DNA from: Vreelandella profundi
GTDB lineage: Bacteria; Pseudomonadota; Gammaproteobacteria; Pseudomonadales; Halomonadaceae
Assembly (NCBI RefSeq): GCF_019722725.1
Contig: NZ_CP077941.1
Coordinates: forward strand, 868,001 to 932,000
Reading direction: 5' to 3'
Length of the DNA: 64,000 nucleotides
The notes under the pieces were generated by a model. It was not told the DNA's origin and made no database searches. It saw only the letters and a program-made list of their open reading frames with translations. Positions 1 through 8,841 of this stretch are shown here, in pieces (the first letter of the stretch is position 1; each line of letters begins with the position of its first letter). Made by a program: the position numbers and the translations under genes.

Positions 1-1
1 A

Positions 2-1123
2 GAAGTTTACATCTTGATTCTGCCTGCCTTTGGCGTGTTCTCTGAAGTTATAGCCACCTTCGCCCGTAAACGGTTGTTTGGCTACATGACGATGGTATGG
101 GCAACGATCGCCATTACCTTGCTATCGTTCATTGTCTGGCTGCACCACTTCTTCACCATGGGGGCGGGTGCGAACGTCAATGCTTTCTTCGGCATAATGA
201 CGATGATTATCGCCATCCCCACCGGTGTGAAAGTGTTCAACTGGCTGTTTACTATGTTCCGTGGCAGCCTGGAGCTTACTTCACCGGTACTTTGGACGCT
301 GGGCTTTATTATTACCTTCACCATCGGTGGTATGACCGGTGTGATGCTGGCGGTACCTGCGGCCAACTTCGTACTGCATAACAGCCTGTTCGTTATTGCT
401 CACTTCCACAACGTTATCGTTGGTGGTGTGGTGTTCGGTATGATGGCGGGTCTGACCTATTGGTTCCCGAAAGCGTTCGGCTTCACGCTGGACGAGAAGT
501 GGGGCAAACGCTCTTTTTGGTGCTGGTTTGTCGGCTTCTATGTTGCCTTTATGCCGCTTTACGTACTGAGCTTCTTCGGTGCTGTACGCCGCATGAACTC
601 ATACCCGAATGCCGAATGGCAGCCGTGGATGATTCTTGCATGGGTGGGTGCGGTTATCATTGCGCTAGGCATTCTATGCACCATTATCCAGTTCGTTGTC
701 AGTATTCGTGACCGTAAGAAGAATGCTGATGTCACTGGTGATCCGTGGCATGGCCGTACGCTTGAGTGGTCTACTTCATCACCTGCGCCGTTTTATAACT
801 TTGCACGGTTACCTGAAGTCGGCGATATCGATAGCTTCTGGTCGCAAAAGCAGCGTAGCAACGAGCAGCTAGAAGAAGCGCCTTACACCGATATTCATAT
901 GCCGAAAAACACTGCCGCTGGCCCGATTATCAGCTTGTTTGCGATGATCTTCGGTTTTGCGATGGTATGGCATATCTGGTGGCTGGCAGGATTTGGTGCC
1001 ATCGGCATGTTGGTTAGCTTCTTGATGCGGGTATTCAACGACGATATCGATTACTACGTACCGGCAGCAGAGGTCGAGCGGATCGAGCGTGCCCATCAAC
1101 AACGTGTGGAGGCCCAAGCGTAA
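2..1123 (+). CDS. cyoB: Cytochrome bo3 ubiquinol oxidase subunit I, C-terminal part
   Basis: This is the catalytic subunit of the terminal quinol oxidase: it oxidises ubiquinol, reduces O2 to water and pumps protons across the inner membrane. The window opens inside the gene; the frame reads [11 protein letters not shown] from base 2, the well-known segment after the CuB-ligand histidine. Still visible are the HH pair (LHHFFTMG) that binds CuB and the [10 protein letters not shown] motif that carries the heme ligands. Many hydrophobic helices follow, then a charged tail. The stop overlaps the cyoC start by one base (TAATG), so the two are probably translationally coupled. The N-terminal part and cyoA must lie upstream of the window. 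Confidence 0.96.
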   Translation, partial: EVYILILPAFGVFSEVIATFARKRLFGYMTMVWATIAITLLSFIVWLHHFFTMGAGANVNAFFGIMTMIIAIPTGVKVFNWLFTMFRGSLELTSPVLWTLGFIITFTIGGMTGVMLAVPAANFVLHNSLFVIAHFHNVIVGGVVFGMMAGLTYWFPKAFGFTLDEKWGKRSFWCWFVGFYVAFMPLYVLSFFGAVRRMNSYPNAEWQPWMILAWVGAVIIALGILCTIIQFVVSIRDRKKNADVTGDPWHGRTLEWSTSSPAPFYNFARLPEVGDIDSFWSQKQRSNEQLEEAPYTDIHMPKNTAAGPIISLFAMIFGFAMVWHIWWLAGFGAIGMLVSFLMRVFNDDIDYYVPAAEVERIERAHQQRVEAQA

Positions 1124-1734
1124 TGGCTACTGAAACACAACATCTCGATGCCCATGCTGAAGAGCATGAGCACCACGATGCCGCTGGTACCAAAGTGTTT
1201 GGTTTCTGGGTCTACCTAATGAGCGATCTAGTGATCTTCGGGTCACTGTTCGCAGCCTACGCCGTGCTCATGAGGGGCACGGCGGGTGGGCCGACCGGCG
1301 CAGATATTTTCGAACTGCCGTTGATTCTTGGCGGTACGTTTGCGCTGTTGATCAGTAGTTTCACCTTCGGCATGGGCGTGTTGGCAATGAATGCCAACCG
1401 CGTTGGTCAGGTGAAAATGTGGCTGGTCGTCACCTTTATCCTAGGCCTCGGCTTTTTAGGTATGGAGCTTTACGAATTCCATCACCTGATTAACGAAGGC
1501 TATGGGCCAGATCGCAGTGGCTTCCTTTCTGCCTTCTTCACGCTAGTGGGCACGCATGGGCTGCACGTTACTTTCGGTATGATCTGGATTTTGGTCATGC
1601 TGGTTCAACTGTCGACCAAAGGGCTGACTGACAAAACGCGTCCACGTATCCTATGCTTGAGCTTGTTCTGGCACTTCCTGGATATCGTTTGGATCTGTGT
1701 ATTTTCCTTCGTCTACTTGATGGGAGTGCTGTGA
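1123..1734 (+). CDS. cyoC: Cytochrome bo3 ubiquinol oxidase subunit III
   Basis: A 203-residue integral membrane protein of the heme-copper oxidase subunit III family, close to the usual length of about 204. It has five hydrophobic segments after a His/Glu-rich N-terminal tail. Subunit III has no redox centre and is thought to stabilise subunit I. It sits between cyoB (one-base overlap) and cyoD (one-base gap) in the canonical cyoBCDE order, which settles the assignment. Confidence 0.95.
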   Translation: MATETQHLDAHAEEHEHHDAAGTKVFGFWVYLMSDLVIFGSLFAAYAVLMRGTAGGPTGADIFELPLILGGTFALLISSFTFGMGVLAMNANRVGQVKMWLVVTFILGLGFLGMELYEFHHLINEGYGPDRSGFLSAFFTLVGTHGLHVTFGMIWILVMLVQLSTKGLTDKTRPRILCLSLFWHFLDIVWICVFSFVYLMGVL

Positions 1735-1735
1735 T

Positions 1736-2059
1736 ATGAGCTCTTCTAGCCAACCGTCTGATCACGGCACTGTAAAGTCATATGTAACGGGGCTCGTGCT
1801 GTCATTAGTGCTGACTATTATTCCTTTTGGCGCCATTATGTTTGGCTCGTTCAGCATGCCAATTAACGTCGGCATTATCGCTGTAACGGCCATTCTGCAA
1901 GTATTGGTTCAGCTTGTTATGTTCATGCATTTGAACTTCAAGTCTGATGACGGCTGGAGCATGCTTTCCTTCGTCTTCACAATATCGATACTTGTCCTAG
2001 TGATAGGAGGCTCGTTGTGGATCATGCAGCATCTGCATCTCAACATGATGATCGGCTGA
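1736..2059 (+). CDS. cyoD: Cytochrome bo3 ubiquinol oxidase subunit IV
   Basis: A 107-residue protein with three predicted transmembrane helices, the size and layout of CyoD, the small subunit that assists CuB/heme assembly. The motif QLVMFMHLNF is typical of the family. The last 43 bases overlap the start of cyoE, and the cyoE ribosome binding site lies inside this gene. Confidence 0.94.
   Translation: MSSSSQPSDHGTVKSYVTGLVLSLVLTIIPFGAIMFGSFSMPINVGIIAVTAILQVLVQLVMFMHLNFKSDDGWSMLSFVFTISILVLVIGGSLWIMQHLHLNMMIG
2004..2010 (+). promoter_or_regulatory. Ribosome binding site that sets the cyoE start
   Basis: TAGGAGG lies six bases before a GTG codon at 2017, inside cyoD. It is a near-perfect Shine-Dalgarno sequence and supports GTG initiation of cyoE with a 43-base overlap, rather than a later start. 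Confidence 0.7.
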
Positions 2060-2940
2060 TCACAACGCCTAGCCGCTGGAGCGATCTGCTCGAGCTGACC
2101 AAGCCGGGCATTATTGGCGGCAACTTGATTGCCACCCTAGGCGGCTATTTTCTAGCCGTAGAGGGGCAGTTTGAGTGGCTTAGCCTTATCTCAGTCATGG
2201 TGGGGATTGCATTAATCATTGCTTCAGGCTGTGCGTGTAACAACGTCATTGACCGCGATATTGATGCATTGATGGCGCGCACGCGCCATCGCCCCCTGGT
2301 GAGAGGAAGCATTTCAATTACCCAGGCATTGGGCGTTTCGGCGTTGCTAGGCGTGTTGGGTGTGGTATGTCTGGCGCTGGGTACCAACGGATTAACCGTT
2401 GCTTTAGCGGTGATTGGCTGGGGTGTGTATGTAGGGCTTTATAGTCTCTATATGAAGCGTCGCTCGGAATACGGCACCTTAGTTGGTAGCCTTTCCGGAG
2501 CCATGCCGCCGGTCGTAGGTTACTGTGCGGTCACGGGGCAGTTCGACAGCGGTGCGATGATGCTGCTGGTGATCTTCTGCCTTTGGCAGATGCCGCACTC
2601 CTATGCGATTGCGATTTTTCGCTATGCTGACTACCGTCGTGCATCTATTCCGGTATTGCCGGTAGTACGCGGTATCAAAATGGCGAAACACCATATCCTT
2701 GGCTACATCGTGGCTTTTATTCCTGCGTCGCTGGCATTAGGTTTAGCCAGTCAGGCAGGCGCTGGATATTTATGTGTGGCGCTCACCATGGGTGGTTACT
2801 GGCTCTACTTAGCACTGCGTGGCTATCGTTTAGACGACGATGTCCGCTGGGCCAAGCGTGTCTTTGGTGTTTCTATTCTGACCATTACGGCAATGAGCAT
2901 TGTAATGGTACTAGAAGCAATGGTGCCCATGCTGGTGTAA
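2017..2940 (+). CDS. cyoE: Protoheme IX farnesyltransferase (heme O synthase)
   Basis: A UbiA-family prenyltransferase that adds a farnesyl group to heme b to make heme O for the cyo oxidase, acting in the inner membrane. The first aspartate-rich motif NNVIDRDID is at about residues 75-83, followed by MARTRHRPL. The second motif (YADYRRASIPVLPVV) is near residue 205. The length of 307 residues and about nine hydrophobic segments fit the family. A GTG start is chosen because of the strong TAGGAGG six bases upstream. Last gene of the operon; a hairpin terminator follows. Confidence 0.96.
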   Translation: MDHAASASQHDDRLITTPSRWSDLLELTKPGIIGGNLIATLGGYFLAVEGQFEWLSLISVMVGIALIIASGCACNNVIDRDIDALMARTRHRPLVRGSISITQALGVSALLGVLGVVCLALGTNGLTVALAVIGWGVYVGLYSLYMKRRSEYGTLVGSLSGAMPPVVGYCAVTGQFDSGAMMLLVIFCLWQMPHSYAIAIFRYADYRRASIPVLPVVRGIKMAKHHILGYIVAFIPASLALGLASQAGAGYLCVALTMGGYWLYLALRGYRLDDDVRWAKRVFGVSILTITAMSIVMVLEAMVPMLV

Positions 2941-2976
2941 CTAAGTTTACTACTTAGGCCACTCGCCGTCACATCG

Positions 2977-3009
2977 CGCCCCGAGTAGATATCTGCTCGG
3001 GGCGTTTTA
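2977..3009 (+). terminator. Rho-independent terminator of the cyo operon
   Basis: A nine-base perfect stem CGCCCCGAG (2977-2985) / CTCGGGGCG (2996-3004) is followed at once by TTTTATT, 37 bases after the cyoE stop. Confidence 0.85.
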
Positions 3010-3170
3010 TTGATATCCTCTGCTCAGCCTGACCTTGCAACTCTCCAAGGATTCATTGGGCGGATTAATCAGCGCACGGAGTTAGACTTTAGTTTAGTAT
3101 GCTGCGGTGCGGAAAAAAGCCACTAGATTTCGTTAGCCTTGTCCACAAAAGCGAGGCATGCTTGATGTAG

Positions 3171-4148
3171 ATGCCCATATCTCGCTATTTCTCTTCTTAC
3201 TTTTCCACTGTGAGCCGTTTCGTTCTTATGCCTGCGTCCTCCTTGCCCAGTCTATTGCCGCGTCGTTTAGCCATTCTGTTGATGGTAACAGTGGCGACAA
3301 TGTTTGCCGCCAATCATGTCTCTGCACGGCTGGCATTTGATAACGGTGCGGGGCTATTGCTCGCAGTATTAACGCGCTCGGGTGTGGCGTGTCTGATCCT
3401 ATTGGCGCTGGTGATTGCGCAGAAAAAACGCCTGTGGCTGCCTGCGGGTAGTTGGCCGTGGCAGCTAACCGTAGGGCTGCTAATTGCGATTCAGAGCGTT
3501 AGCCTTTACTCGGCGGTAGCAAGGCTGCCCGTGGTGATTGCACTGTTACTAGTCAATACCTTTCCCATTCAGCTGGCGCTGTTAAGCTGGGCATTTGGCG
3601 GCCCGCGACCAACGCTGCGTAGCTGCTTGATTATGGGCACTATCTTAATTGGACTCCTGGTGGTGCTGGATATTCCTTCTTGGTTAGCCAATACCGATGA
3701 CATGGGGCCAGGCTGGGTCGCCGGGATTTGTTTTGGTCTCGTGGCCGCTTTTGTCTTTGCCTGTGCGCTGTGGGTGACCGAGCACCGCTTAGCTGGCGTA
3801 GGCAGTACGCTGCGCAGCCTGCTGACCATGCAGACCGTGTTTACTGCGATGGTCATTGGCGGTATCGCGGGTGTGGTGCCAGGAGGCATGAGCCTGCCGG
3901 AAAACAGCACTGGTTGGTTAGGGCTTGTGCTACTTGCCCTACTGTATGGGTCGGCGTTTTCAGTCCTGTTTATTTTTGTACCGAGGCTCGATATGGCGCG
4001 TAACGCGCCGGTAATGAACATTGAACCAGTGGCGTCGCTGGTGCTCGGTTATTTTGTTTTAGGTCAAATGCTTAGCCCTGGGCAGCTAGTCGGTGGTGCG
4101 GTTGTTGTCGGGGGGATCGTGGTGCTTAGCTTATCTAAGGGAAGGTAA
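3171..4148 (+). CDS. EamA/DMT-family permease
   Basis: A 325-residue inner-membrane protein with about ten hydrophobic segments in two homologous halves, the architecture of drug/metabolite (EamA) exporters. Sequence cues are the early TMFAANHVSARLAF segment and NIEPVASLVLGYFVLGQ in the second half. The substrate cannot be read from sequence. The start is uncertain: ATG 3171 is used, but ATG 3228 (MPASSLPSLLPRR) would drop a poorly conserved 19-residue leader. It stands alone between two terminators. Confidence 0.85.
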   Translation: MPISRYFSSYFSTVSRFVLMPASSLPSLLPRRLAILLMVTVATMFAANHVSARLAFDNGAGLLLAVLTRSGVACLILLALVIAQKKRLWLPAGSWPWQLTVGLLIAIQSVSLYSAVARLPVVIALLLVNTFPIQLALLSWAFGGPRPTLRSCLIMGTILIGLLVVLDIPSWLANTDDMGPGWVAGICFGLVAAFVFACALWVTEHRLAGVGSTLRSLLTMQTVFTAMVIGGIAGVVPGGMSLPENSTGWLGLVLLALLYGSAFSVLFIFVPRLDMARNAPVMNIEPVASLVLGYFVLGQMLSPGQLVGGAVVVGGIVVLSLSKGR

Positions 4149-4225
4149 ATATTTGCGTTATTGATAGGAATAGACCACAATGCAGTGGAGTAAGGAAACA
4201 CTGTTTTTTAACTGAGGTACAACCT

Positions 4226-4735
4226 ATGAAGATGTCCGTATTATCACTAGCATCCGCGGCACTCCTGGTTGGCGCAGGTACGTTCGCAGCATCTGCTCAA
4301 GCACAGCAATCCTTCAACTATCCACAAGGATACGTAGGCGGTGATGCGATGTTCTGGAGCCTTGATCCAGATAAAGGGTCTTCGCGTGATTCCGTAGGCC
4401 TACGCCTTCGCGGCGGTGCGCAGTTTAACGATTACTTCGCGCTAGAAGGGCACATAGGTACCGGCGGCTCCGACGGTGGTGCTGAGCTGGATTATTTAGC
4501 GGGTGCCTATGCTAAAGGTATTTTCCCTGTCTCTCCTGACGTTCGTATTTACGGCTTAGCGGGTGTTACAGACGTAGATTTTAATAGTGATCGTGAAAGT
4601 GGCTTCTCGTATGGCGGCGGCGCAGAATTTGACGTCGCACCGAATTTAGCCGTCGGTGCTGACTATATGCGCTACCTCGATAAGTCTGCCTACACGTTCG
4701 ATGCAGCCAGCGTAGGTCTACGCTATCGTTTTTAA
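4226..4735 (+). CDS. Outer-membrane beta-barrel protein (porin-like, YfaZ/OmpA-barrel type)
   Basis: A 169-residue protein with a clear Sec signal peptide (MKMSVLSLASAALLVGAG, cleavage near AQAQ). Alternating hydrophobic/polar strands rich in Gly, Asp and Tyr follow. It ends VGLRYRF; a C-terminal Phe is the signal recognised by the Bam machinery for outer-membrane insertion. The length fits an eight-stranded barrel. Function is not recognisable beyond this. Monocistronic, with its own terminator. Confidence 0.8.
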   Translation: MKMSVLSLASAALLVGAGTFAASAQAQQSFNYPQGYVGGDAMFWSLDPDKGSSRDSVGLRLRGGAQFNDYFALEGHIGTGGSDGGAELDYLAGAYAKGIFPVSPDVRIYGLAGVTDVDFNSDRESGFSYGGGAEFDVAPNLAVGADYMRYLDKSAYTFDAASVGLRYRF

Positions 4736-4763
4736 TCGTTAGTGATCTGCGTTAATCGTCAAG

Positions 4764-4798
4764 CCCATGGCCTTTATGCCATGGGTTTTTTGGTTTTT
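4764..4798 (+). terminator. Rho-independent terminator
   Basis: CCCATGGC (4764-4771) and GCCATGGG (4778-4785) pair perfectly around a six-base loop, followed by TTTTTTGGTTTTT, just after the outer-membrane protein gene. Confidence 0.87.
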
Positions 4799-4948
4799 AC
4801 GACCCGCCATTATCAACGCATATGTGCTCACTTTGCTCGCTATATTGTTAGCCAGCTAATTAATTGCTAGACTAAAGTATCTTATACAATGTGCGCCCAT
4901 CAGCGGCGCTGGCCAGGACTACCCTGGCGGCTAACAAGTGAGCCCTGC

Positions 4949-6010
4949 ATGACCCCCGATCAAACGTTTGCCCGCTGGGTGAAGGTCGCTATTGTCGCCT
5001 TCATAGTGTTATTTATTTATTTTTTAGTGGCCGACAGTTTTATGCCAATGACGCCGGAAGCGCGGGTAATGCGGCCGGTTACTCGCATTGCGCCTGAGCT
5101 TAGTGGCCCGGTAGACGAACTCTTAGTGCGCGATCATCAGCGTGTCGCAAAGGGCGATGTGCTGTTTCAGATAAAGGCGGCGCCCTTTGCGTTAGCGGTC
5201 GACCAGGCGCGCCTTAATCGTGAGCAAGCCGAGCGGGAGAATGCCCGCTTAGAGGCAGACTTAGCCTCCGCACAGGCAGATTTGGCCTCGGCAGAGGCAA
5301 CGGCCAGTGAAAGCCAGAGTGAGCGTCGGCGTGCTGAAACGCTGCTGTCTCGCCAAAGCGTATCGCGTCAGCAGTACGATCAGCAGGTGGCCGCTGAACG
5401 AACGGCGCAAGCTAGCGTCGCCGCCGCCAGGGCGAAAATCGTCAGTCTTGAAGTGCAGCTAGGCGATTCAGGTAATGCAAATCTTCGCGTTCGTCAGGCA
5501 GAAAACGCGCTGTCACAGGCTCAGTTGGACCTTGCTCATACGCAGGTGCGCGCCGCCCAGTCAGGCAATGTGACTAACCTGCAGCTAGGCGTTGGCGACT
5601 ACGTTCAAGCTGGCCAGCCGGCCGTCGCAGTGGTGGCTGAAGAAGTAGATATCATTGCCGACTTTCGTGAAAAAAGTTTGCGTCATGTTGTGCTGGGCGA
5701 CCCGGCGAAAGTCATTTTCGATGCATGGCCGGGCCAAGTGTTTGATGCGCGAGTGATTGCCGTGGACGCCGGTGTACGTGAAGGGCAGCTAGCGGCCGAC
5801 GGGCAATTAGCCGATATTCCCACATCCGATCGCTGGATTCGCGACGCCCAGCGTATGCGCGTGCACATTGCTCTCCAGCAGCCGGTTATAAGCGCGTTGC
5901 CGAGCGGTGCGCGCGCCACCGTGCAGCTCCAGCCGAGCGACTTTGTATTGGCAAAACCCTTTGGCTGGCTGCAGGCGCACCTGATTAGTTTGCTGCACTA
6001 TGTATATTAA
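4949..6010 (+). CDS. HlyD-family membrane fusion protein (EmrA/AaeA type)
   Basis: The periplasmic adaptor of an efflux system. From ATG 4949 it has a single N-terminal membrane anchor (residues about 11-28) and a first lipoyl-like half-motif (about 48-75, SGPVDELLVRD). A long Ala/Glu/Gln-rich coiled coil follows (about 82-198), then the second half-motif (about 200-225) and a beta-barrel domain (KVIFDAWPGQVF). An in-frame ATG at 4889 would add 20 residues with no hydrophobic or family character and is not used. It overlaps the next gene by 11 bases, forming a two-gene efflux unit. Confidence 0.88.
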   Translation: MTPDQTFARWVKVAIVAFIVLFIYFLVADSFMPMTPEARVMRPVTRIAPELSGPVDELLVRDHQRVAKGDVLFQIKAAPFALAVDQARLNREQAERENARLEADLASAQADLASAEATASESQSERRRAETLLSRQSVSRQQYDQQVAAERTAQASVAAARAKIVSLEVQLGDSGNANLRVRQAENALSQAQLDLAHTQVRAAQSGNVTNLQLGVGDYVQAGQPAVAVVAEEVDIIADFREKSLRHVVLGDPAKVIFDAWPGQVFDARVIAVDAGVREGQLAADGQLADIPTSDRWIRDAQRMRVHIALQQPVISALPSGARATVQLQPSDFVLAKPFGWLQAHLISLLHYVY

Positions 6011-7094
6011 GCCGCTAAGACGATGGTGGGGTAAGCGCGGTGGTTCTAATGTGCCGCGTGCTTCTCGCCCTGGGCTAACCCAAAATGGTCTTCGCCAGTG
6101 CTTGCGGGTGGCGGGGGGCGGTACGCTGGGGTTTGTGGTCAGTCAGCTAATGGGCTGGAACTACGGAGTATTTTTTACCGTTTTCCCGATGTTCTTGCTG
6201 GGAATGGTGCCTATTCTCAATGGCAGTATTATTCGCCAGTTTTTAACCAATGTTTCCCTCAACGTGCTGGAAGTTAGCCTGGTGGTTGGGCTGCTCAAAC
6301 ATATGCCGGTGATAATGACGCTGGTGGTGCTGGGTATATTTTTATTTCGATTTAACTTAATGGCAAAGGGGCCGCTGTTTTTATTCGGCGCCAATGGTGT
6401 GCTCACACTCAGCATCCTGCTTCATTTTGCCAGCTACCCCGGCACCGACTTAAACGATTTATTGGCCTGTAACTTAGCCGCGAGCGGCCTAGCGGTATTT
6501 ATTGCCATGCTGATGCATACCTTGTTTCCTGACGTCGAGGCTCGCAAACCACCGCCGAAAGGCGTTAAGTCGCCGGCGCAAATTCGCCATGAAACGTTGA
6601 TTGGGGGAATAACCGCGACGCTTTCTTTTGTTGTGTTTCAAACCTTTGACTTAAAAGACTCGCTTTCGGCACAGATGGCGACCATTTTGATTTTATTTGC
6701 CTTGGGTTACTCCGGCGCACGTCTTTCTGCCGCGAAGCGCGCGGTAGGCACGCTGCTGGGGTGCAACTTAGCGCTTCTAATGCAGCTGTTGCTGTATACC
6801 CAAAGCCATCATTTCCTGCTGGTGTTGATTATTTATTGGCTGGGATTAATGCTTTTTGGGCGTGAACATATTCACGAAGGGGGCGGCTCAGGGATCGGTT
6901 TTGGTGGGCTAACGACCTTGGGTATTCTCTTTGGTCAGTCACTTGGGCCTAATCAAGACCTTGTTTATAGTGCACTTTATCGGTTTTCTTCCATGAGCGT
7001 GGCGCTGATGTCAACGCTGCTTGTGATGTCGTGCCTGCACTATTTATTGAATTACTGGCAGCCCACGCGCTTGCCAGAAATAAAGCGATCATAA
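6000..7094 (+). CDS. DUF2955 (FUSC-like) membrane protein, efflux partner of the upstream HlyD protein
   Basis: A 364-residue integral membrane protein with two clusters of hydrophobic helices separated by a hydrophilic stretch around residues 180-195, resembling aromatic-acid exporters of the AaeB/FUSC type. I recognise it as DUF2955, a family often encoded next to a HlyD-type adaptor. The start overlaps the adaptor's last codons, which implies coupled translation. Together they probably export an organic anion or toxic aromatic compound; the substrate is unknown and no outer-membrane channel is encoded nearby. Confidence 0.8.
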   Translation: MYIKPLRRWWGKRGGSNVPRASRPGLTQNGLRQCLRVAGGGTLGFVVSQLMGWNYGVFFTVFPMFLLGMVPILNGSIIRQFLTNVSLNVLEVSLVVGLLKHMPVIMTLVVLGIFLFRFNLMAKGPLFLFGANGVLTLSILLHFASYPGTDLNDLLACNLAASGLAVFIAMLMHTLFPDVEARKPPPKGVKSPAQIRHETLIGGITATLSFVVFQTFDLKDSLSAQMATILILFALGYSGARLSAAKRAVGTLLGCNLALLMQLLLYTQSHHFLLVLIIYWLGLMLFGREHIHEGGGSGIGFGGLTTLGILFGQSLGPNQDLVYSALYRFSSMSVALMSTLLVMSCLHYLLNYWQPTRLPEIKRS

Positions 7095-7215
7095 ATAAAT
7101 TAGCGCAACTTTTTTAATAAAGACTACTCTGATGATATGTCGATGTGTGATTCGCAGTGCAATTCACACTTTCACATACGGCGTTTTCCCTACTAACGGA
7201 TTAGAGGTGCTCGTC

Positions 7216-7401
7216 ATGTCAACAGGTAAAGAAGATAAAGCGAAAGGTACTGCCAACAAGGCTGCTGGTAAAGTGAAAGAAGCAGCGGGTAAAGTAACCG
7301 GCAGCGACAAAACCGAAGCCAAAGGCAAAGCCCAGCAAGCGAAAGGTGAGCTGCAAAAAGGCAAAGGTGAAGCAAAGGACGCGTTGAAGAAAAAGCACTA
7401 A
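7216..7401 (+). CDS. CsbD-family stress-response protein
   Basis: A 61-residue, very hydrophilic Lys/Ala/Gly-rich protein with repeated KGxAxxAxGKVKEAAGK units, the hallmark of CsbD-like general-stress proteins. The start at 7216 (MSTGKEDKAKG) is preceded by GAGG eight bases away. An earlier in-frame ATG at 7132 would add 28 residues unlike the family. The biochemical role is unknown; such genes are usually induced by general stress. A strong terminator follows. Confidence 0.88.
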   Translation: MSTGKEDKAKGTANKAAGKVKEAAGKVTGSDKTEAKGKAQQAKGELQKGKGEAKDALKKKH

Positions 7402-7450
7402 TTCTTATTGCTGATTGTCATTGCTGGATAATAGTAATGACAGATAATAA

Positions 7451-7480
7451 CAGGGGGCCTTCGGCCCCCTGTTTGTGTTT
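7451..7480 (+). terminator. Terminator between the csbD-like gene and convergent aztD
   Basis: CAGGGGGCC (7451-7459) pairs perfectly with GGCCCCCTG (7463-7471) and is followed by TTTGTGTTT. It lies between two convergent genes and may serve both. Confidence 0.8.
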
Positions 7481-7498
7481 ACGGGGTTGGCCATCACA

Positions 7499-8713
7499 TC
7501 AATCGTGGTGAGAAACGCCGCTGCCGCCTACCGCCACAATATTGAACGGTTTCCCTTCTAATGGCATTTCATCCACTTCTTCAAAGCTATTAGCATCGAC
7601 AAAATGTAGCTTTTCCGCTGCGGGGTCGGTCACCACAATGTTGTCCCCAGCGACGGCAATACGTGGTCGAGGGTCGTTCCAATGGCCGTCCATGGAGTAG
7701 GGGCCTGTTAAGCGCAGCGATTGCGTCAGCTCTCCACTGAGCACATCTACCTTATGCAGCTGGCCATCTTCGGTAAACACATAGGCAAAGCGCGGACGAA
7801 TAGGATCAGTGGCAAAGTGGACGCGGCGAGTAGGCAGCTGCACTAGCTGAAAGCCTTCTTCCCCTTGGGATGGGTCGATAATCACGAGACGATCAGGGCC
7901 AAAGTTGCCAATAAAGTATTGCAGCCCTTTACCGCCGAGTAGCGTTGAAGCACTGCCTTCTGGCAGCGAAGCAGGGTAGGCCAGGTGCTCAATCTCAGGT
8001 GTGCCGTCTTGAGTTGAAATAATCAGCAGGCCGGTTTGGCACGCCAAGGCATAAAGACTGCCCGAACCCGCCGAACCATGCAGCCCTGGGCAGGCGACGT
8101 CTTCTCCAACATGATTGCCTTCAAAGTCTACTACCCGGGCACCAATGGGGCGTTGGGAAGCATCGTCAGGGTTAGCAATCGATACAACGGCGTGATGTTG
8201 ATAGGGCACTGCAACGCCGTGATGGGCAGCCTCGATGTTAGCTGTACGAATCTCTGGCTGACCCTCAAGCACACTGTTTTCGGTAAAGAAACGCGCCTCA
8301 TCTTCGCCATCAAACCACTGGGCGATATAGCCCTGCTGTTCCACAAAGTGGGCTGGACGCTCACCCGTTAGCTCTATATCCAGGCGCTCAGGTGCATCGA
8401 CATCAATATCGGCATGGTCGCCGTGGTCATGAAACGCGATACCGGTATTGATTGCCGAGACGCGGCCTTGGGAGCCTTGAACCGCAAACACCGTCTGGCC
8501 GCTGCTGGTACGATGCAGCGCCGCCGGGCCGCTAAGCTCATACGTATCGATCAGCGCTTTTTCAGTGGCATCAATAACACTCACCGTCGGGGACGCTTGG
8601 TCCGCGACGAAAAGCCGCCACTCGGTGGCACCCTCATCGTGGGCATAAGCGCTGGTGCTGCCAATAGCGACCGCTAACGCCGCGATTGAGCGGGCCAAAA
8701 TACGTTTCTTCAT
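7499..8713 (-). CDS. aztD: Zinc metallochaperone AztD
   Basis: A periplasmic beta-propeller-like protein of 404 residues that, in the described AztABCD system, hands zinc to the solute-binding protein AztC. A Sec signal peptide ends at AYA before HDEG. A His/Asp cluster HDHGDH (residues about 95-100) lies in a flexible loop, with further His-rich stretches (EAAHHGVAVPYQHH) and a C-terminal SHHD. The start at 8713 is chosen because AGGAGA sits four bases upstream; the frame stays open to 8836 but that extension has no Shine-Dalgarno. It follows aztC by 128 bases on the same strand. The aztA and aztB transporter genes are absent here. Confidence 0.88.
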   Translation of the reverse strand: MKKRILARSIAALAVAIGSTSAYAHDEGATEWRLFVADQASPTVSVIDATEKALIDTYELSGPAALHRTSSGQTVFAVQGSQGRVSAINTGIAFHDHGDHADIDVDAPERLDIELTGERPAHFVEQQGYIAQWFDGEDEARFFTENSVLEGQPEIRTANIEAAHHGVAVPYQHHAVVSIANPDDASQRPIGARVVDFEGNHVGEDVACPGLHGSAGSGSLYALACQTGLLIISTQDGTPEIEHLAYPASLPEGSASTLLGGKGLQYFIGNFGPDRLVIIDPSQGEEGFQLVQLPTRRVHFATDPIRPRFAYVFTEDGQLHKVDVLSGELTQSLRLTGPYSMDGHWNDPRPRIAVAGDNIVVTDPAAEKLHFVDANSFEEVDEMPLEGKPFNIVAVGGSGVSHHD

Positions 8714-8763
8714 AACATCTCCTGAAAACAGAACGTTTGTAGTGCCTTGCTGGGTATAAGCCA

Positions 8764-8812
8764 AAGCAAGTAAGTGAGAGAGCAAGTAAGCAAGAGCCCC
8801 TAAGCAAGAGCC
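8764..8812. repeat. Low-complexity imperfect repeats between aztC and aztD
   Basis: The units GCAAGTAAG (8766-8774 and 8782-8790) and AAGCAAGAGCC recur within about 50 bases of the aztC-aztD spacer. No gene or confident hairpin is seen in this spacer. Confidence 0.5.
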
Positions 8813-8841
8813 AGCCAGAGGAATTAAGAGTGTCAAAAGGA

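Noticed and set aside
3569-4021. 150-codon minus-strand frame inside the EamA permease gene
   Set aside because: Antisense shadow with no start signal; the plus-strand protein has clear transmembrane periodicity.
8714-8836. N-terminal extension of aztD to 8836
   Set aside because: The extension crosses the repetitive spacer, lacks a ribosome binding site and hides the signal peptide that starts at 8713.
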